From the NCBI GenBank assembly GCA_030603365.1, contig JAUVXV010000010.1:1-64000 (forward strand): 64,000 bases of DNA, written 5' to 3'. Of this stretch, positions 34,030 to 42,634 are shown one piece after another. This stretch comes from Candidatus Heimdallarchaeota archaeon (GTDB lineage Archaea > Asgardarchaeota > Heimdallarchaeia > Heimdallarchaeales > Heimdallarchaeaceae). Position 1 is the stretch's first letter. The number at the start of each line of letters is the position of its first letter. The position numbers and the translations under genes are program-made. The notes under the pieces were generated by a model. The model was not told the DNA's origin, did not search any database, and worked only from the letters and a program-made list of their open reading frames with translations.

Positions 34030-34833
34030 TTATGTTGTATAAGATTCTATGAATAAAGTTTCAAATTCTGAAAAATCCATAGTATCAATATCTAGAAACA
34101 CTTCTAAAATGCCATTATCTAGAAGTAGAACCATATCTGCAATAAGTAATTCACTATCTTCAACATATTGAGAATTCAAGTAGATATATTCCCCAATTTT
34201 GAAATTACTCTCAGGAGAAAGTTCTATTAACTTCTTACTAATGATTCCATTTGAATGAACTAAGATATTTCTAATCTCGTAGAAAATATCAATTTTCTGA
34301 AGTATTGGCGGATCTACTTCTAAATTTATATTAATTTTTTCTTTCACTCGATTGAATATTCTTGAGTAATCACCATACAGCATATCTCGAATATATTTAG
34401 AAGTTACTTCCGTGAGAATATCCTGTTTATCATTCTCGTCAGACGTCATAGAATTCTCCAAACGCTCTTTCAAAATCTCAGGTTTCTTTTCCAACCATAT
34501 TTTGAAGATGTTGTATAGATAGCTTTCAAGGATTGTATTTAAATGAACTATCATATTCTTAATTCTGAGACCATTGTATCCTGTGGACAACCATAGTTCT
34601 AAAGCTCCTGACCTGGTTTGTAATTTAGCATCAGAAGTGTACCTCTTTCCGAAAGGATTTGGCTCTGAACTACCGAATTTGGAGAGAATTACATCTATCA
34701 ACTCATCTTGAGAGTATTCAACAGACATGATGTTCAAAGTCATGATGTCAAACAAGGTTTGAGAAGCGTATGTGCTTATTTTCCTATCTCTGTTTTTCTC
34801 AATAAAATCCCTATTTTTGTACTGGTTAAACAT
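34030..34833 (-). CDS. HEPN-domain protein (R-x4-H)
   Basis: 267 residues. Near residue 186 is YEIRNILVHSNG, the RNxxxH signature of HEPN ribonucleases, in a helical C-terminal half followed by an all-beta or mixed tail ending LLLDNGILEVFL. The arrangement resembles the RiboL-PSP-HEPN/MAE_28990 class. HEPN proteins cleave RNA in toxin-antitoxin, abortive infection and CRISPR accessory systems. No MNT or other antitoxin gene is adjacent. It opens the accessory island on the minus strand. Confidence 0.72.
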   Translation of the reverse strand: MFNQYKNRDFIEKNRDRKISTYASQTLFDIMTLNIMSVEYSQDELIDVILSKFGSSEPNPFGKRYTSDAKLQTRSGALELWLSTGYNGLRIKNMIVHLNTILESYLYNIFKIWLEKKPEILKERLENSMTSDENDKQDILTEVTSKYIRDMLYGDYSRIFNRVKEKININLEVDPPILQKIDIFYEIRNILVHSNGIISKKLIELSPESNFKIGEYIYLNSQYVEDSELLIADMVLLLDNGILEVFLDIDTMDFSEFETLFIESYTT

Positions 34834-34921
34834 AAAATCACATATTGAATTGTGTTTAGTATCTAAATTGTATGTGAGTATAATAATTTTTCATCGAAAT
34901 AAAGATGAAAACTAACTTGAC

Positions 34922-35146
34922 TCAAAGGAAATCTTCCAAATCTGATTGCTTCTTGGGACGCATGAAATCCTTCAGTTCCTTTTCTTTAAGTTCAATAAAC
35001 CATTGTTTGATGAGTTTAGAATCAGGATGAACAACAGACTTAGGAACCCAGATAGGACGGTCAGAGAGAGTATCCACAAAAGCAAGAAAAGCTTTCTCAG
35101 TCTCAAGATCAATCTTACCAAGCTTATAAGTAGAATAATCACTCAT
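34922..35146 (-). CDS. Small conserved protein, paralogue A
   Basis: 74 residues. Its centre, RPIWVPKSVV...IKQWFIELKEKE, is shared with the neighbour ending at 35564 (EPIWFPKSVV...IKHWFIRQIKE), showing that they are paralogues. The pattern predicts two helices joined by a Pro-Lys turn. A TATA-like tttatatt lies about 28 bases before the ATG on the minus strand, giving a leaderless start. No family or function recognised; a DNA-binding or antitoxin-sized protein is conceivable. Confidence 0.65.
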   Translation of the reverse strand: MSDYSTYKLGKIDLETEKAFLAFVDTLSDRPIWVPKSVVHPDSKLIKQWFIELKEKELKDFMRPKKQSDLEDFL

Positions 35147-35177
35147 CTTGAGAATTCTAAGAGAAATTAATATAAAA

Positions 35178-35360
35178 ATGATTAAGAGAGATTTGAGTGT
35201 TTGTTCTTCTCATGAAAGCAATTGGAGTAATAGTGCAAGCAAATCAAAGCCTAGTTGTTCAAGAACAACATATACAACTGAGAAACTAAATACACTTATT
35301 GGTATTATAATTTTAATATTTATTTTCATTTTGAGTCTATTTTCACAAACAGCCTTTTAA
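35178..35360 (+). CDS. Possible small tail-anchored membrane protein
   Basis: About 60 residues from an ATG at 35178: a Ser-rich polar part followed by one hydrophobic helix at the C-terminus (LIGIIILIFIFILSLFS). It overlaps the promoter region of paralogue A on the other strand and has no clear promoter of its own, so coding is uncertain. Confidence 0.3.
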   Translation: MIKRDLSVCSSHESNWSNSASKSKPSCSRTTYTTEKLNTLIGIIILIFIFILSLFSQTAF

Positions 35361-35563
35361 GCCTTTCTAATCTCATTTTTTGTTATTTCACTTATTTTCC
35401 AAAATATAGAAAATATAGATGATTTTATATTCTATATAGAGACAAATATATCGCGAAATTTCAATTGTATATAGTATATTTCTTTGTATATTTTAAAAGG
35501 AGATATCAAAAGAGTAATTTCCATTAATCTCTCGTTTTATAGAGTTTGTTGGATAAATCTTTT

Positions 35564-35782
35564 TTACTTTCTTTTCCAATTTCTCTTGCCTTCCTTAATC
35601 TGTCTGATAAACCAGTGTTTAATTCTCCAATGTTTATCAACAACAGATTTAGGAAACCAGATGGGTTCATCAGTAAGGTCGTAAATAGTAGCATAGAAAG
35701 AGTTGGCAGATTCACCAAGAAGGTAATCAATAGAATAATCAGAAAAAGAAGAATCTTTAGGAGGAGAATCTTCTAAAACCAT
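35564..35782 (-). CDS. Small conserved protein, paralogue B
   Basis: 72 residues from the ATG at 35782: MVLEDSPPKD, then SIDYLLGESANSFYATIYDL and the shared EPIWFPKSVV...IKHWFIRQIKE. A longer reading frame exists upstream but would pass through the TATA box (35811-35820), so this start is preferred. It is followed by Lys/Arg-rich KRNWKRK. Same unknown family as the gene ending at 34922; the two are 420 bases apart and face the same way. Confidence 0.65.
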   Translation of the reverse strand: MVLEDSPPKDSSFSDYSIDYLLGESANSFYATIYDLTDEPIWFPKSVVDKHWRIKHWFIRQIKEGKRNWKRK

Positions 35783-35810
35783 AAACGCTTTCAGGCAAAG
35801 AAAAGGAAGA

Positions 35811-35820
35811 AAGTATAAAA
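35811..35820. promoter_or_regulatory. Shared TATA element between divergent genes
   Basis: aagtataaaa lies 30 bases from the ATG of paralogue B (minus) and about 30-35 bases from the ATG at 35851 (plus). Archaeal TATA orientation is set by the BRE, so two overlapping promoters in this short spacer are likely. Confidence 0.45.
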
Positions 35821-35850
35821 AGACCAAGAAAAACCAAGTATTTGGTAAAC

Positions 35851-36693
35851 ATGGAAATTGATACGACAGAAGAACCATTTCTCAAATATAGAGTAAAGAA
35901 ATCCACAAGAATAGATTATGCTGATACATTGGAAATTATATTAGAGAGTGATTTTACTGAAGAAGAGAAGTTTTTCTTTGTGAGATTCAACGATGTTGAT
36001 AGAAAGGTTAAGAAATTTCACAACAATGTTTGGGGATTAAAAGCTACTAGACTTTGGATAAAGGGTAAAGAAGTATATCTTGAGGAGTCAGGTAGACATG
36101 GAATCACTGAGACAATATTTTGTTCATATAAAGAGGATTGTGAAGGGATATGTAAACATAATATGGGATTAGCTAGAACTTGGGAAGTTTCTAGAGATGA
36201 TCCATTCTATGACGAGAAAATAGCTGAAACAGATAGTATACAAGGTATATTAAAAAGGATAGAAAAAGTAAAGGAGGATATAAAACCTGATGAAAGTGAG
36301 GACTATATACTTCGTGAAATGGAAAATTTGTCTATAGTTGAATTGAGATTGGAAGAAAAGAAATATATGATGAACAAAACCGTTTTCAGAAAATATCTTG
36401 AGAAGAAACTGGGATTTGAGTTCGAATATTGTCCAATAATCTCAAAAGATGATACACTTCGAATTATAGAAGGCTTTCCAGAAGAATTCTTGCTATCAGA
36501 GGAAATGATAAGATATCTTACTAGAGATAGATTTGAAACAGGGATGACTGTTTCCAGTTTAGAAAGAACAGAAGGGGAAGAGATAGAGAAAGAGGAATGG
36601 GAGTATGAAAAGAAGCAGGCGGAATTGATAGGAGATGAAGTAGAGAAAAGATTCAGGAAAGTCCTATCAGAGTTTTTCAATAGGAGAGAATAA
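35851..36693 (+). CDS. Unknown protein with SWIM-like zinc motif
   Basis: 280 residues. Around residue 88 is FCSYKEDCEGICKHNMGLA, whose CKHNMGLA resembles the CxH end of SWIM zinc fingers (CxC...CxH), though the first pair is spaced differently. The rest is charged and helical with an acidic Lys/Glu-rich tail. SWIM domains bind DNA or proteins; here this is only a suggestion. The ATG at 35851 is preferred to the TTG at 35842. It lies between two HEPN/nuclease-containing stretches of the island. Confidence 0.55.
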   Translation: MEIDTTEEPFLKYRVKKSTRIDYADTLEIILESDFTEEEKFFFVRFNDVDRKVKKFHNNVWGLKATRLWIKGKEVYLEESGRHGITETIFCSYKEDCEGICKHNMGLARTWEVSRDDPFYDEKIAETDSIQGILKRIEKVKEDIKPDESEDYILREMENLSIVELRLEEKKYMMNKTVFRKYLEKKLGFEFEYCPIISKDDTLRIIEGFPEEFLLSEEMIRYLTRDRFETGMTVSSLERTEGEEIEKEEWEYEKKQAELIGDEVEKRFRKVLSEFFNRRE

Positions 36694-36710
36694 AAATCAC
36701 GCTTTATTGT

Positions 36711-36845
36711 TTAATGTGTGATTATTTCTTCTTCTATCATTTTCTCCCGATTAACTGCCCCACAATTCTTGCAAATCTGTTCTCATCTGGTTTCATCAAG
36801 AACCAAGTTTCGTTCTCCACAAACCGAACAATCAAATTCATCCAT
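36711..36845 (-). pseudogene. TFIIB-type zinc ribbon interrupted by TGA
   Basis: From the ATG at 36845 the minus strand reads MDEFDCSVCGERNLVLDETR, then TGA, then EQICKNCGAVNREKM and a final stop at 36711-36713. The pattern C-x2-CG...D-x3-[G]E-x2-C-x2-CG matches the zinc ribbon at the start of archaeal TFB, and the TGA occupies the position of the usual Gly (GGA to TGA is one change). No cyclin-fold part follows. It is best called a broken zinc-ribbon gene, or a sequencing error. It lies just downstream of the DUF4365-like gene on the same strand. Confidence 0.5.
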
Positions 36846-36914
36846 ATTGATAGAATAGAGTTTAGCTTCCAGTTCTTCCTGTTCTGTAAGAGATTTAACG
36901 CATCTGGATATGCT

Positions 36915-38105
36915 CTACTCACTCTTATCGGTTCTAGTAATTTCTATATTGAATACATAATCCCCATAATAAACATCGAGTAACTCACAACCTTTGAGTT
37001 CCAATGTATGTATGTCGTTTATTATACGAGAAGGGTATTCCCAGAATTCCATAACAATGAGAAAAACGCTTTTGCAACGCTTACATTCGTGTGTTCCATT
37101 GAATGTATGCTGTTCTTCAATTCCTAGTGATTGCTCTTCACCAGAATCGGTTTGTTCCCAATTGAGATGAAATTCTTGTGTTTTTCCACAATTACAACAT
37201 TCTACAGTTGTTACAGGTTTAATCTTATAGATATCATCTTCAAACTCTCGATTATAGAAAAATCTCTTGTCAATACTTCTAAAAAAATCCATTAAATTAA
37301 CAAAAAAAGTTTCATCTTCTAACCATATATCTAATTCGTTCTTTGAGGATATCTTTTCAAGAAGTTTTTCTTGTTTTTCTTTCCATTCATCAACAAAATC
37401 TTCGAAGTTATTGTATGAAGCTTTTTTGAGAAACTTCATAATTGATTGATTAGGTTGTATGTTTATTGCAGTATACCAATTTTGAATAAATTTTGTGATT
37501 AAATTCTCTAGAATGTTTAAATTCTGGTCTTTTATTGATTTTTTATCTGGTTTCAAATGCAAATAATGTTTGTCAATTATTTCTTTAAACTCATACCAAA
37601 CATCTCCATTTCTCTCAATTTTATTAGTTAGAACTATTTGTAGATTATTTTTTTCTGTTATAACTAATTCCATGTTCTCGTGAATGTATGTCCAATATAT
37701 TGTTGGTGAGGATATAGGATCTTTTCCTACTTCTGAAGAATAATCGACAAAAAAGAAGAAAAATGGTTTACGAGATGCGCTCCATGTTTCAATATAGGTT
37801 TCTTCTATTGGAAAAAGAATTTTACCATCTGATTTTTTATATTCCTCTGTCGTAGATGATTTTATTTGACCAGAAAAATCATATTTAGTAGAATTCGCTA
37901 CTGAATCGAAATATATGTAGTTTCTATATTTGTTTACGCCTTTCTCCTCTGGCATGTGACCGATAATGTCAGTTCCTGTATCAATAAATGGATACTTCTC
38001 TATAAATATACAATGAGGAGAAATTAACTGACATGACAAATGTTTGTATGAAACTTCCTCTTGTATTTTTGTATATAGCATAATTTTACTCAGTGATTTT
38101 CCCAT
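36915..38105 (-). CDS. DUF4365-like protein with C-terminal zinc ribbon
   Basis: 396 residues. The N-terminal 150 fit the DUF4365 pattern: GTDIIGH, then FSGQIKSST, and KPFFFFFVDYSSEVG followed by IYWTYIHE; the QIK could be the remnant catalytic triad of a PD-(D/E)xK fold. The middle is helical (about 200-290) and the C-terminus has a zinc ribbon CCNCGK...CKRCKS (about 302-350). DUF4365 proteins are associated with restriction and other defence genes, but the biochemical role is unknown. It is the last gene of the minus-strand block whose ATPase starts at 40592. Confidence 0.6.
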   Translation of the reverse strand: MGKSLSKIMLYTKIQEEVSYKHLSCQLISPHCIFIEKYPFIDTGTDIIGHMPEEKGVNKYRNYIYFDSVANSTKYDFSGQIKSSTTEEYKKSDGKILFPIEETYIETWSASRKPFFFFFVDYSSEVGKDPISSPTIYWTYIHENMELVITEKNNLQIVLTNKIERNGDVWYEFKEIIDKHYLHLKPDKKSIKDQNLNILENLITKFIQNWYTAINIQPNQSIMKFLKKASYNNFEDFVDEWKEKQEKLLEKISSKNELDIWLEDETFFVNLMDFFRSIDKRFFYNREFEDDIYKIKPVTTVECCNCGKTQEFHLNWEQTDSGEEQSLGIEEQHTFNGTHECKRCKSVFLIVMEFWEYPSRIINDIHTLELKGCELLDVYYGDYVFNIEITRTDKSE

Positions 38106-38192
38106 TTTGAATCACTTGTATTAACTAAATAAATAGTTAAAAACTCCACAGATTTTTGTGTTCTCCGTTCTCTCCCTAAGAAGAATTACTAC

Positions 38193-40592
38193 TCACGTTA
38201 TTTCCATTTTCAGTAACTGATTAGCTAATTCCCGTTGCGCACAGAGGACGACTTTTTCTTCATTATGAAGTGTTCTTTCCTTCAGTACTTCTTTCAATAA
38301 ATCTTCTAGAGAAGATGATTTTTCCCCAAGTATTGCTTGTTCTATCTCATGTCTGGAGTATCTCTTAATCAGTAGAGAACAAGCATTTCTTGCATTTTTT
38401 CTTATTATTGAGCATTCTTTCTCGTTTTTACTCAACGAACAATAGGTTATACAGACATCATCAGGTTTGAACTTGTGATTAAGAAACGAACTGTTTTGTT
38501 CCTTTGGTTTTTGCCTTTCAGCATTTGTTTTTTTCTCTTTTTGGTAGTTCTTTTTTGAAGTCTGGTTCGACTGAGTAAGTTTGTCGTGAAGAGTTGTTCT
38601 CATTTCTATAAAACTACTAAACAAGAGAGGATAGAGTGAAGAAGAGTATTTTCTTTTAAGAAACAATAGATAGGTCTGATAATCCAAGGGTTTGCAGTTG
38701 AATTCCTTTGTAATTATCTCCAAAGCCTTATTTTCTCCATCTTTCCAGATAAAACAATGACGAATAGGTAGTTGTTGGAGTCGTTCATAATGAAACTCAT
38801 GTAAGTTGAGAGCTTTAGCTAGTTTCTCTGTTTCTTGACCTGAACGAAAAACAATCTTTGTAGAAGAATTAGCATGAACAATATTACTTACATTATGCCA
38901 CATTTGGGTACAGAAGATATGACCAATACCTAAGCTTCTACCTAGCAGAATGTTATTTTCAGCTGTGATCAAAGAAGCCGAACTCTGTGTTCGATAAATT
39001 TTTGGGATAATATTAATCGCTTCTTCTAAAACTAGAACGTAACGAAGCTTATTGGTGAGATCTTTTGCGGCAGCAAACCTATAGAAGAGTTTCAGAATCA
39101 AGTTACAGACAAGATAAATGTCTGAAGGTCTTGCTGCTCTTCGCTGGAATTGGCTGAGATCTAGGATAATAGTCTTCCCTTGATCCATTACATCAAAATT
39201 CAACGTTGTTTGAGACACTCCTAAGATTTCAAAATTACTAGGGTTAAAAATGAAATTCAGTCTATTTAACACAGCATCTAGCGTGTTCTGGATAGTAGTA
39301 ACTCGTTTATTTTTCTTAGCCAAAGTAATAAGGTGCTCTGCAAAAACCTCTAATGTCCTCTTTTCTTCTTTGTGAGTGAGAAAAAGAGCTGTTTCAAAAA
39401 GGTTCTTCATAGATGGACTAAAATTCTGATCAGTAGAAGCAATCATTTCTTCAATAACTAGAAGTGTTCCTCTAACGTCATCCTCATCTTCGGTGTCAAA
39501 GAGATTAACGCAAAGAGGATGTGGACTACCGATAGTAAAGATTTCCACATTGGGTTCTGTAGCAAAAGTCATTGCATATTCTCCTTTAATATCAAAAACC
39601 AAACTTGGCACATTACTATGGATAAGGCTTTGGAGAATACCGCTGACAAATCTTGTCTTCCCTCTCCCTATCATTCCATAGATTTCAACGTTGTAGAGCA
39701 GTTCACCTATACTGATAGAGATTTCATCATCAAGTAATTCATTTATGTATTCGTATCCAAGAAGGATAGATTCTCCTTGCTTGAACACTGTTCTTGGTTT
39801 AGATAGAACAGCTGTAGTTATCTCTTTATAATCTAAAGGAATGTGGAAATACTTTGGTACATCATCAAGTAAAACTATTTCATACTCTTGAACTGAAGAT
39901 GTATTCTGCTTCTTTGACATATTTGTTGCGTTCAAGAATTTCCTGATTGAGAAGTTATCATCAGATAAAGCTGAGAATCTAACGTAAAATTCACCATTAA
40001 TATGTTTCAAGTTTTGAACACTAATCATTAAACTAACATCAGGACAACGTTCAAGAGCTATAGTCTTGTACATCATGTCCATTACATCTATCTCTGTATC
40101 GACCAAAGCAGAGTAATCTAGAGGTATTCTCTTTTTCTTCTTTCTTAGAAAACGAAGAAGAAGTTTAGATTGTTTAGAATTAAGGATATTGAAGTGGCCT
40201 TCATAGTTTGTAGAAAGAGCGTTGGTAACAAGTAGTAATTCTTTTTCTAATTTTTGTAAAATCCTCTTCTTGGAGAAGCCTTGTTTAGAAAGAAGGATGT
40301 AAAGACTCGTTCTCGACTGATATTTGGAGATTACTATCTGGATTTTTTCAACATTCAAAGCAACTAAAGTACTAAAACTGGTATGAATTCCTTCTACTTC
40401 TTCTGAATTGAGTTTAATATTGCAATTAATATGTTTGATAAGTAAAACTACCTTACATCTGTAAAATGGTAGAAGGATTTTTCTCTGTAAAAAAAACTCA
40501 TTGTTTCTGGTTCTGATATAAGGAAACGAAAGAACAAGCAAAAGAATGACAAAAATAGAACTGAACAAGAAAGTTAACAATACTATATCCAT
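38193..40592 (-). CDS. Membrane-anchored HerA/VirB4-type ATPase
   Basis: 799 residues. An N-terminal membrane helix (about 3-25) is followed by about 250 residues without recognised motifs, then a HerA/FtsK-superfamily ATPase: Walker A GMIGRGKT (306-313), FDIKGEYA, ILDLSQ (477-482), Walker B LVLEEA (520-525) and GRSLGIGHIFCTQ. About 150 charged residues follow the ATPase. The fold is used for DNA pumping by HerA-NurA and T4SS ATPases, and by HerA-based defence systems (HerA with DUF4297 or SIR2). No NurA or conjugation gene is visible. The ATG at 40592 lies about 22 bases from a TATA box (atataaag). Confidence 0.8.
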   Translation of the reverse strand: MDIVLLTFLFSSIFVILLLVLSFPYIRTRNNEFFLQRKILLPFYRCKVVLLIKHINCNIKLNSEEVEGIHTSFSTLVALNVEKIQIVISKYQSRTSLYILLSKQGFSKKRILQKLEKELLLVTNALSTNYEGHFNILNSKQSKLLLRFLRKKKKRIPLDYSALVDTEIDVMDMMYKTIALERCPDVSLMISVQNLKHINGEFYVRFSALSDDNFSIRKFLNATNMSKKQNTSSVQEYEIVLLDDVPKYFHIPLDYKEITTAVLSKPRTVFKQGESILLGYEYINELLDDEISISIGELLYNVEIYGMIGRGKTRFVSGILQSLIHSNVPSLVFDIKGEYAMTFATEPNVEIFTIGSPHPLCVNLFDTEDEDDVRGTLLVIEEMIASTDQNFSPSMKNLFETALFLTHKEEKRTLEVFAEHLITLAKKNKRVTTIQNTLDAVLNRLNFIFNPSNFEILGVSQTTLNFDVMDQGKTIILDLSQFQRRAARPSDIYLVCNLILKLFYRFAAAKDLTNKLRYVLVLEEAINIIPKIYRTQSSASLITAENNILLGRSLGIGHIFCTQMWHNVSNIVHANSSTKIVFRSGQETEKLAKALNLHEFHYERLQQLPIRHCFIWKDGENKALEIITKEFNCKPLDYQTYLLFLKRKYSSSLYPLLFSSFIEMRTTLHDKLTQSNQTSKKNYQKEKKTNAERQKPKEQNSSFLNHKFKPDDVCITYCSLSKNEKECSIIRKNARNACSLLIKRYSRHEIEQAILGEKSSSLEDLLKEVLKERTLHNEEKVVLCAQRELANQLLKMEIT

Positions 40593-40695
40593 AGCTATCA
40601 CTCGTGCTTTATATAAAGTTTAAACTCACAGAATAAACAAAAAAACCATATAAAAACACATCAAAGTATTAGCAAAAACCTCAGAAATAGACAAA

Positions 40696-41697
40696 TCATT
40701 TTCCATATCTAAATTGTGTAATTTCCTCAATAATGGCCAAATACTTAATACATGATTGACTAATTTCCATAAACAGAAATGCTAAGTGTATATCTTTTAA
40801 AACAGTATTCAAGATATTCGTAAATGCTTTCTTCATCTCCGAACTTGGCTCTGTCCTTTTTTTCTTATCTTTATTATCAGAGAAATCAAATTTCACAATA
40901 GAATCGATTATGTAATCTTTTTTCTCCTTTGCTTTTTTGTATTGTTTTCGAAATTTACTTCTTAGTTTTTCCAATTTTGGCAAAGGATTCGCATGTGCTA
41001 TAGAGTTTCGTGTTTCTAAAAATAGGTCAAAGGCAGCTTTATCATTTATGCCTTTATAATCAAAGTAAAAACCATCTATTTGTTCAGGTAACTTATCACC
41101 CATCACTTTAAGTAGGAATTTTGTTTTGTCTTTTATTCCACCTTTTTTGGGATATCCATCTAGCTTCTCTCTTTCTTCAAGAGGAATCTTCTTCTTGAGA
41201 AGTTTCTCAAAGTATTCATCAAGATAAACATCAATATAGGCATATAAAGCAAGAATATAATATGCAGAACAACGTTGAACAATTTTCAACTCTTGCATTC
41301 CTTTTTTGGATAATACATCTTCATTCTTCTTATCTTCTGCTGAACCAAATACAGGGAAAATATGTGGTCTCAGAGTCAAGATTGCTTCAGTAATCTCATG
41401 ATTTTCTTTTTCAGTATCATTTTTAAGAAACATCTCAGTCCCCTCATCTATCAGCTTGTTGTAATAGGGCTCAAGTTTTGGTCTCTTGTTTACTATTGAT
41501 ACAAGTAGTATGATTGCTTCTGTAAAAATCGTAAGATCAGCACATTTGCTTTCAAGTTTCTTTCCAAATTTAGATTCTAGTACTTTATCCAAAAGCGTGA
41601 AACCAAAGTATTTTGATTTGTTAGTTAACTCCTCTGTTTCAATAAGCGCTAATTTCTGACTGATAATACAATGAACATCGTCTTGTGATAAGTCCAT
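40696..41697 (-). CDS. HEPN-domain protein (R-x4-H)
   Basis: 333 residues, all-helical. Around residue 232 is FLETRNSIAHANP, a textbook RNxxxH HEPN motif preceded by the helix FDLFLET; the C-terminal region repeats helices up to IEEITQFRYGK. Like the HEPN gene at 34030 it is MAE_28990-like in layout. It lies between the SAP-nuclease and the ATPase genes on the same strand with about 100-base gaps, which suggests one functional unit with separate promoters. Expected activity: metal-independent RNA cleavage when triggered. Confidence 0.72.
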   Translation of the reverse strand: MDLSQDDVHCIISQKLALIETEELTNKSKYFGFTLLDKVLESKFGKKLESKCADLTIFTEAIILLVSIVNKRPKLEPYYNKLIDEGTEMFLKNDTEKENHEITEAILTLRPHIFPVFGSAEDKKNEDVLSKKGMQELKIVQRCSAYYILALYAYIDVYLDEYFEKLLKKKIPLEEREKLDGYPKKGGIKDKTKFLLKVMGDKLPEQIDGFYFDYKGINDKAAFDLFLETRNSIAHANPLPKLEKLRSKFRKQYKKAKEKKDYIIDSIVKFDFSDNKDKKKRTEPSSEMKKAFTNILNTVLKDIHLAFLFMEISQSCIKYLAIIEEITQFRYGK

Positions 41698-41797
41698 ATG
41701 ATAGAAGGCACTTAAAGAGATATAATTGTGTCTATATCAAGGTAAATTAGCACTTATTTGGAGTTCATACTTGAATATGAAAACTGAATTTGCTAGT

Positions 41798-42499
41798 TCA
41801 TTTATTGATAAACATTATTTCCTCATTTGAATACCGTTTCTCTAGCCTATTTCTATATTCCCTAAACAAGTCTCTTGTTTCTAATTGGCAGATTACGATA
41901 ATAATTCGTCCATAAAGCTCAATATTTCTGTCCACTTGACCACTTAACCTATCAAAATCTTCTCGTTTAGGATTCTTCTTAAGTTCAATTGGGATAGAGT
42001 CATTAACTAAGATGTCTACTTGTGTTGGTCCTGCTTCATCTTTAACATTGAATCCATACTTAAGTTCTAATAATGATCTTAGTTCTGTTTGATATCCTTC
42101 TTCTGTTTTATACCTACGAGCAGGTATCCACTTTTGAATTATTATCTCTAAAGGTATTGTTTCTTCTTCGATTACTTCTTGCTCTTTCTCAACGAGTTTC
42201 TCCTCTGTTTTTTCTAATTCTTTTAGAGTTTGCTTTATATTTAGTTTTAAATCATCTACTATTCTATTCCAGAGTGTGTCTTTTGAACCAGAAATAGGTA
42301 AATCAAGCTCCCAACACAAATCAGACAGATGATGCTTGTAAAAATATGCTGTTAAATCATCAAGCTCGAAGTCCTTACAGGAAAGGATACGAAGGATAAT
42401 ATCCTCTTTCTTACCAGATTTATCTAAACCTAAATTTTTTGCTAAATCTTGTACTTCTTCTTTGTAGAGATGTTTCTTCATAAAATCAAAGACATTCAT
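41798..42499 (-). CDS. SAP-domain PD-(D/E)xK nuclease
   Basis: 233 residues. Two SAP-like helical motifs at the N-terminus (LAKNLGLDKSGKKEDIILRI, 19-38, and LCWELDLPISGSKDTLWNRI, 61-80) predict DNA binding; a Glu-rich coiled linker (90-114) follows; then a restriction-endonuclease-like core with E139, D162 (QVDILV), E172 and K174 (PIELKKN) and Q188. This order is that of PD-(D/E)xK nucleases. It is the first gene of the minus-strand block shared with the HEPN protein and the ATPase. Likely role: recognition and cutting of foreign DNA. Confidence 0.75.
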   Translation of the reverse strand: MNVFDFMKKHLYKEEVQDLAKNLGLDKSGKKEDIILRILSCKDFELDDLTAYFYKHHLSDLCWELDLPISGSKDTLWNRIVDDLKLNIKQTLKELEKTEEKLVEKEQEVIEEETIPLEIIIQKWIPARRYKTEEGYQTELRSLLELKYGFNVKDEAGPTQVDILVNDSIPIELKKNPKREDFDRLSGQVDRNIELYGRIIIVICQLETRDLFREYRNRLEKRYSNEEIMFINK

Positions 42500-42634
42500 A
42501 GTAAACCAAGAATATCTTAAGAAAGCAAAGTATTAGTATTTTTCGACAGAATTTAGAGGGGATATTGACTGAGTTTTATCAACATGCTTTAAGAACTCAA
42601 ATGTAGTATTATCGGATTGAAGAGTCTGTTTCTC

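Noticed and set aside
35484-35730. Plus-strand open frames opposite the small paralogue B
   Set aside because: They are antisense to a conserved paralogue and have no motif or promoter of their own.
36711-36845. Selenocysteine or pyrrolysine codon in the zinc-ribbon gene
   Set aside because: The TGA replaces a glycine position, not a Cys, and I see no SECIS-like hairpin nearby; pyrrolysine uses TAG.
36846-36920. Programmed frameshift joining the DUF4365-like protein to the zinc ribbon
   Set aside because: The frame upstream of the ribbon is closed by a TAG and there is no slippery sequence; the DUF4365-like gene already has its own zinc ribbon and stop.
38193-40592. Conjugative element (T4SS) based on the VirB4/HerA-like ATPase
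   Set aside because: No relaxase, other T4SS components or integrase genes are present within reach.
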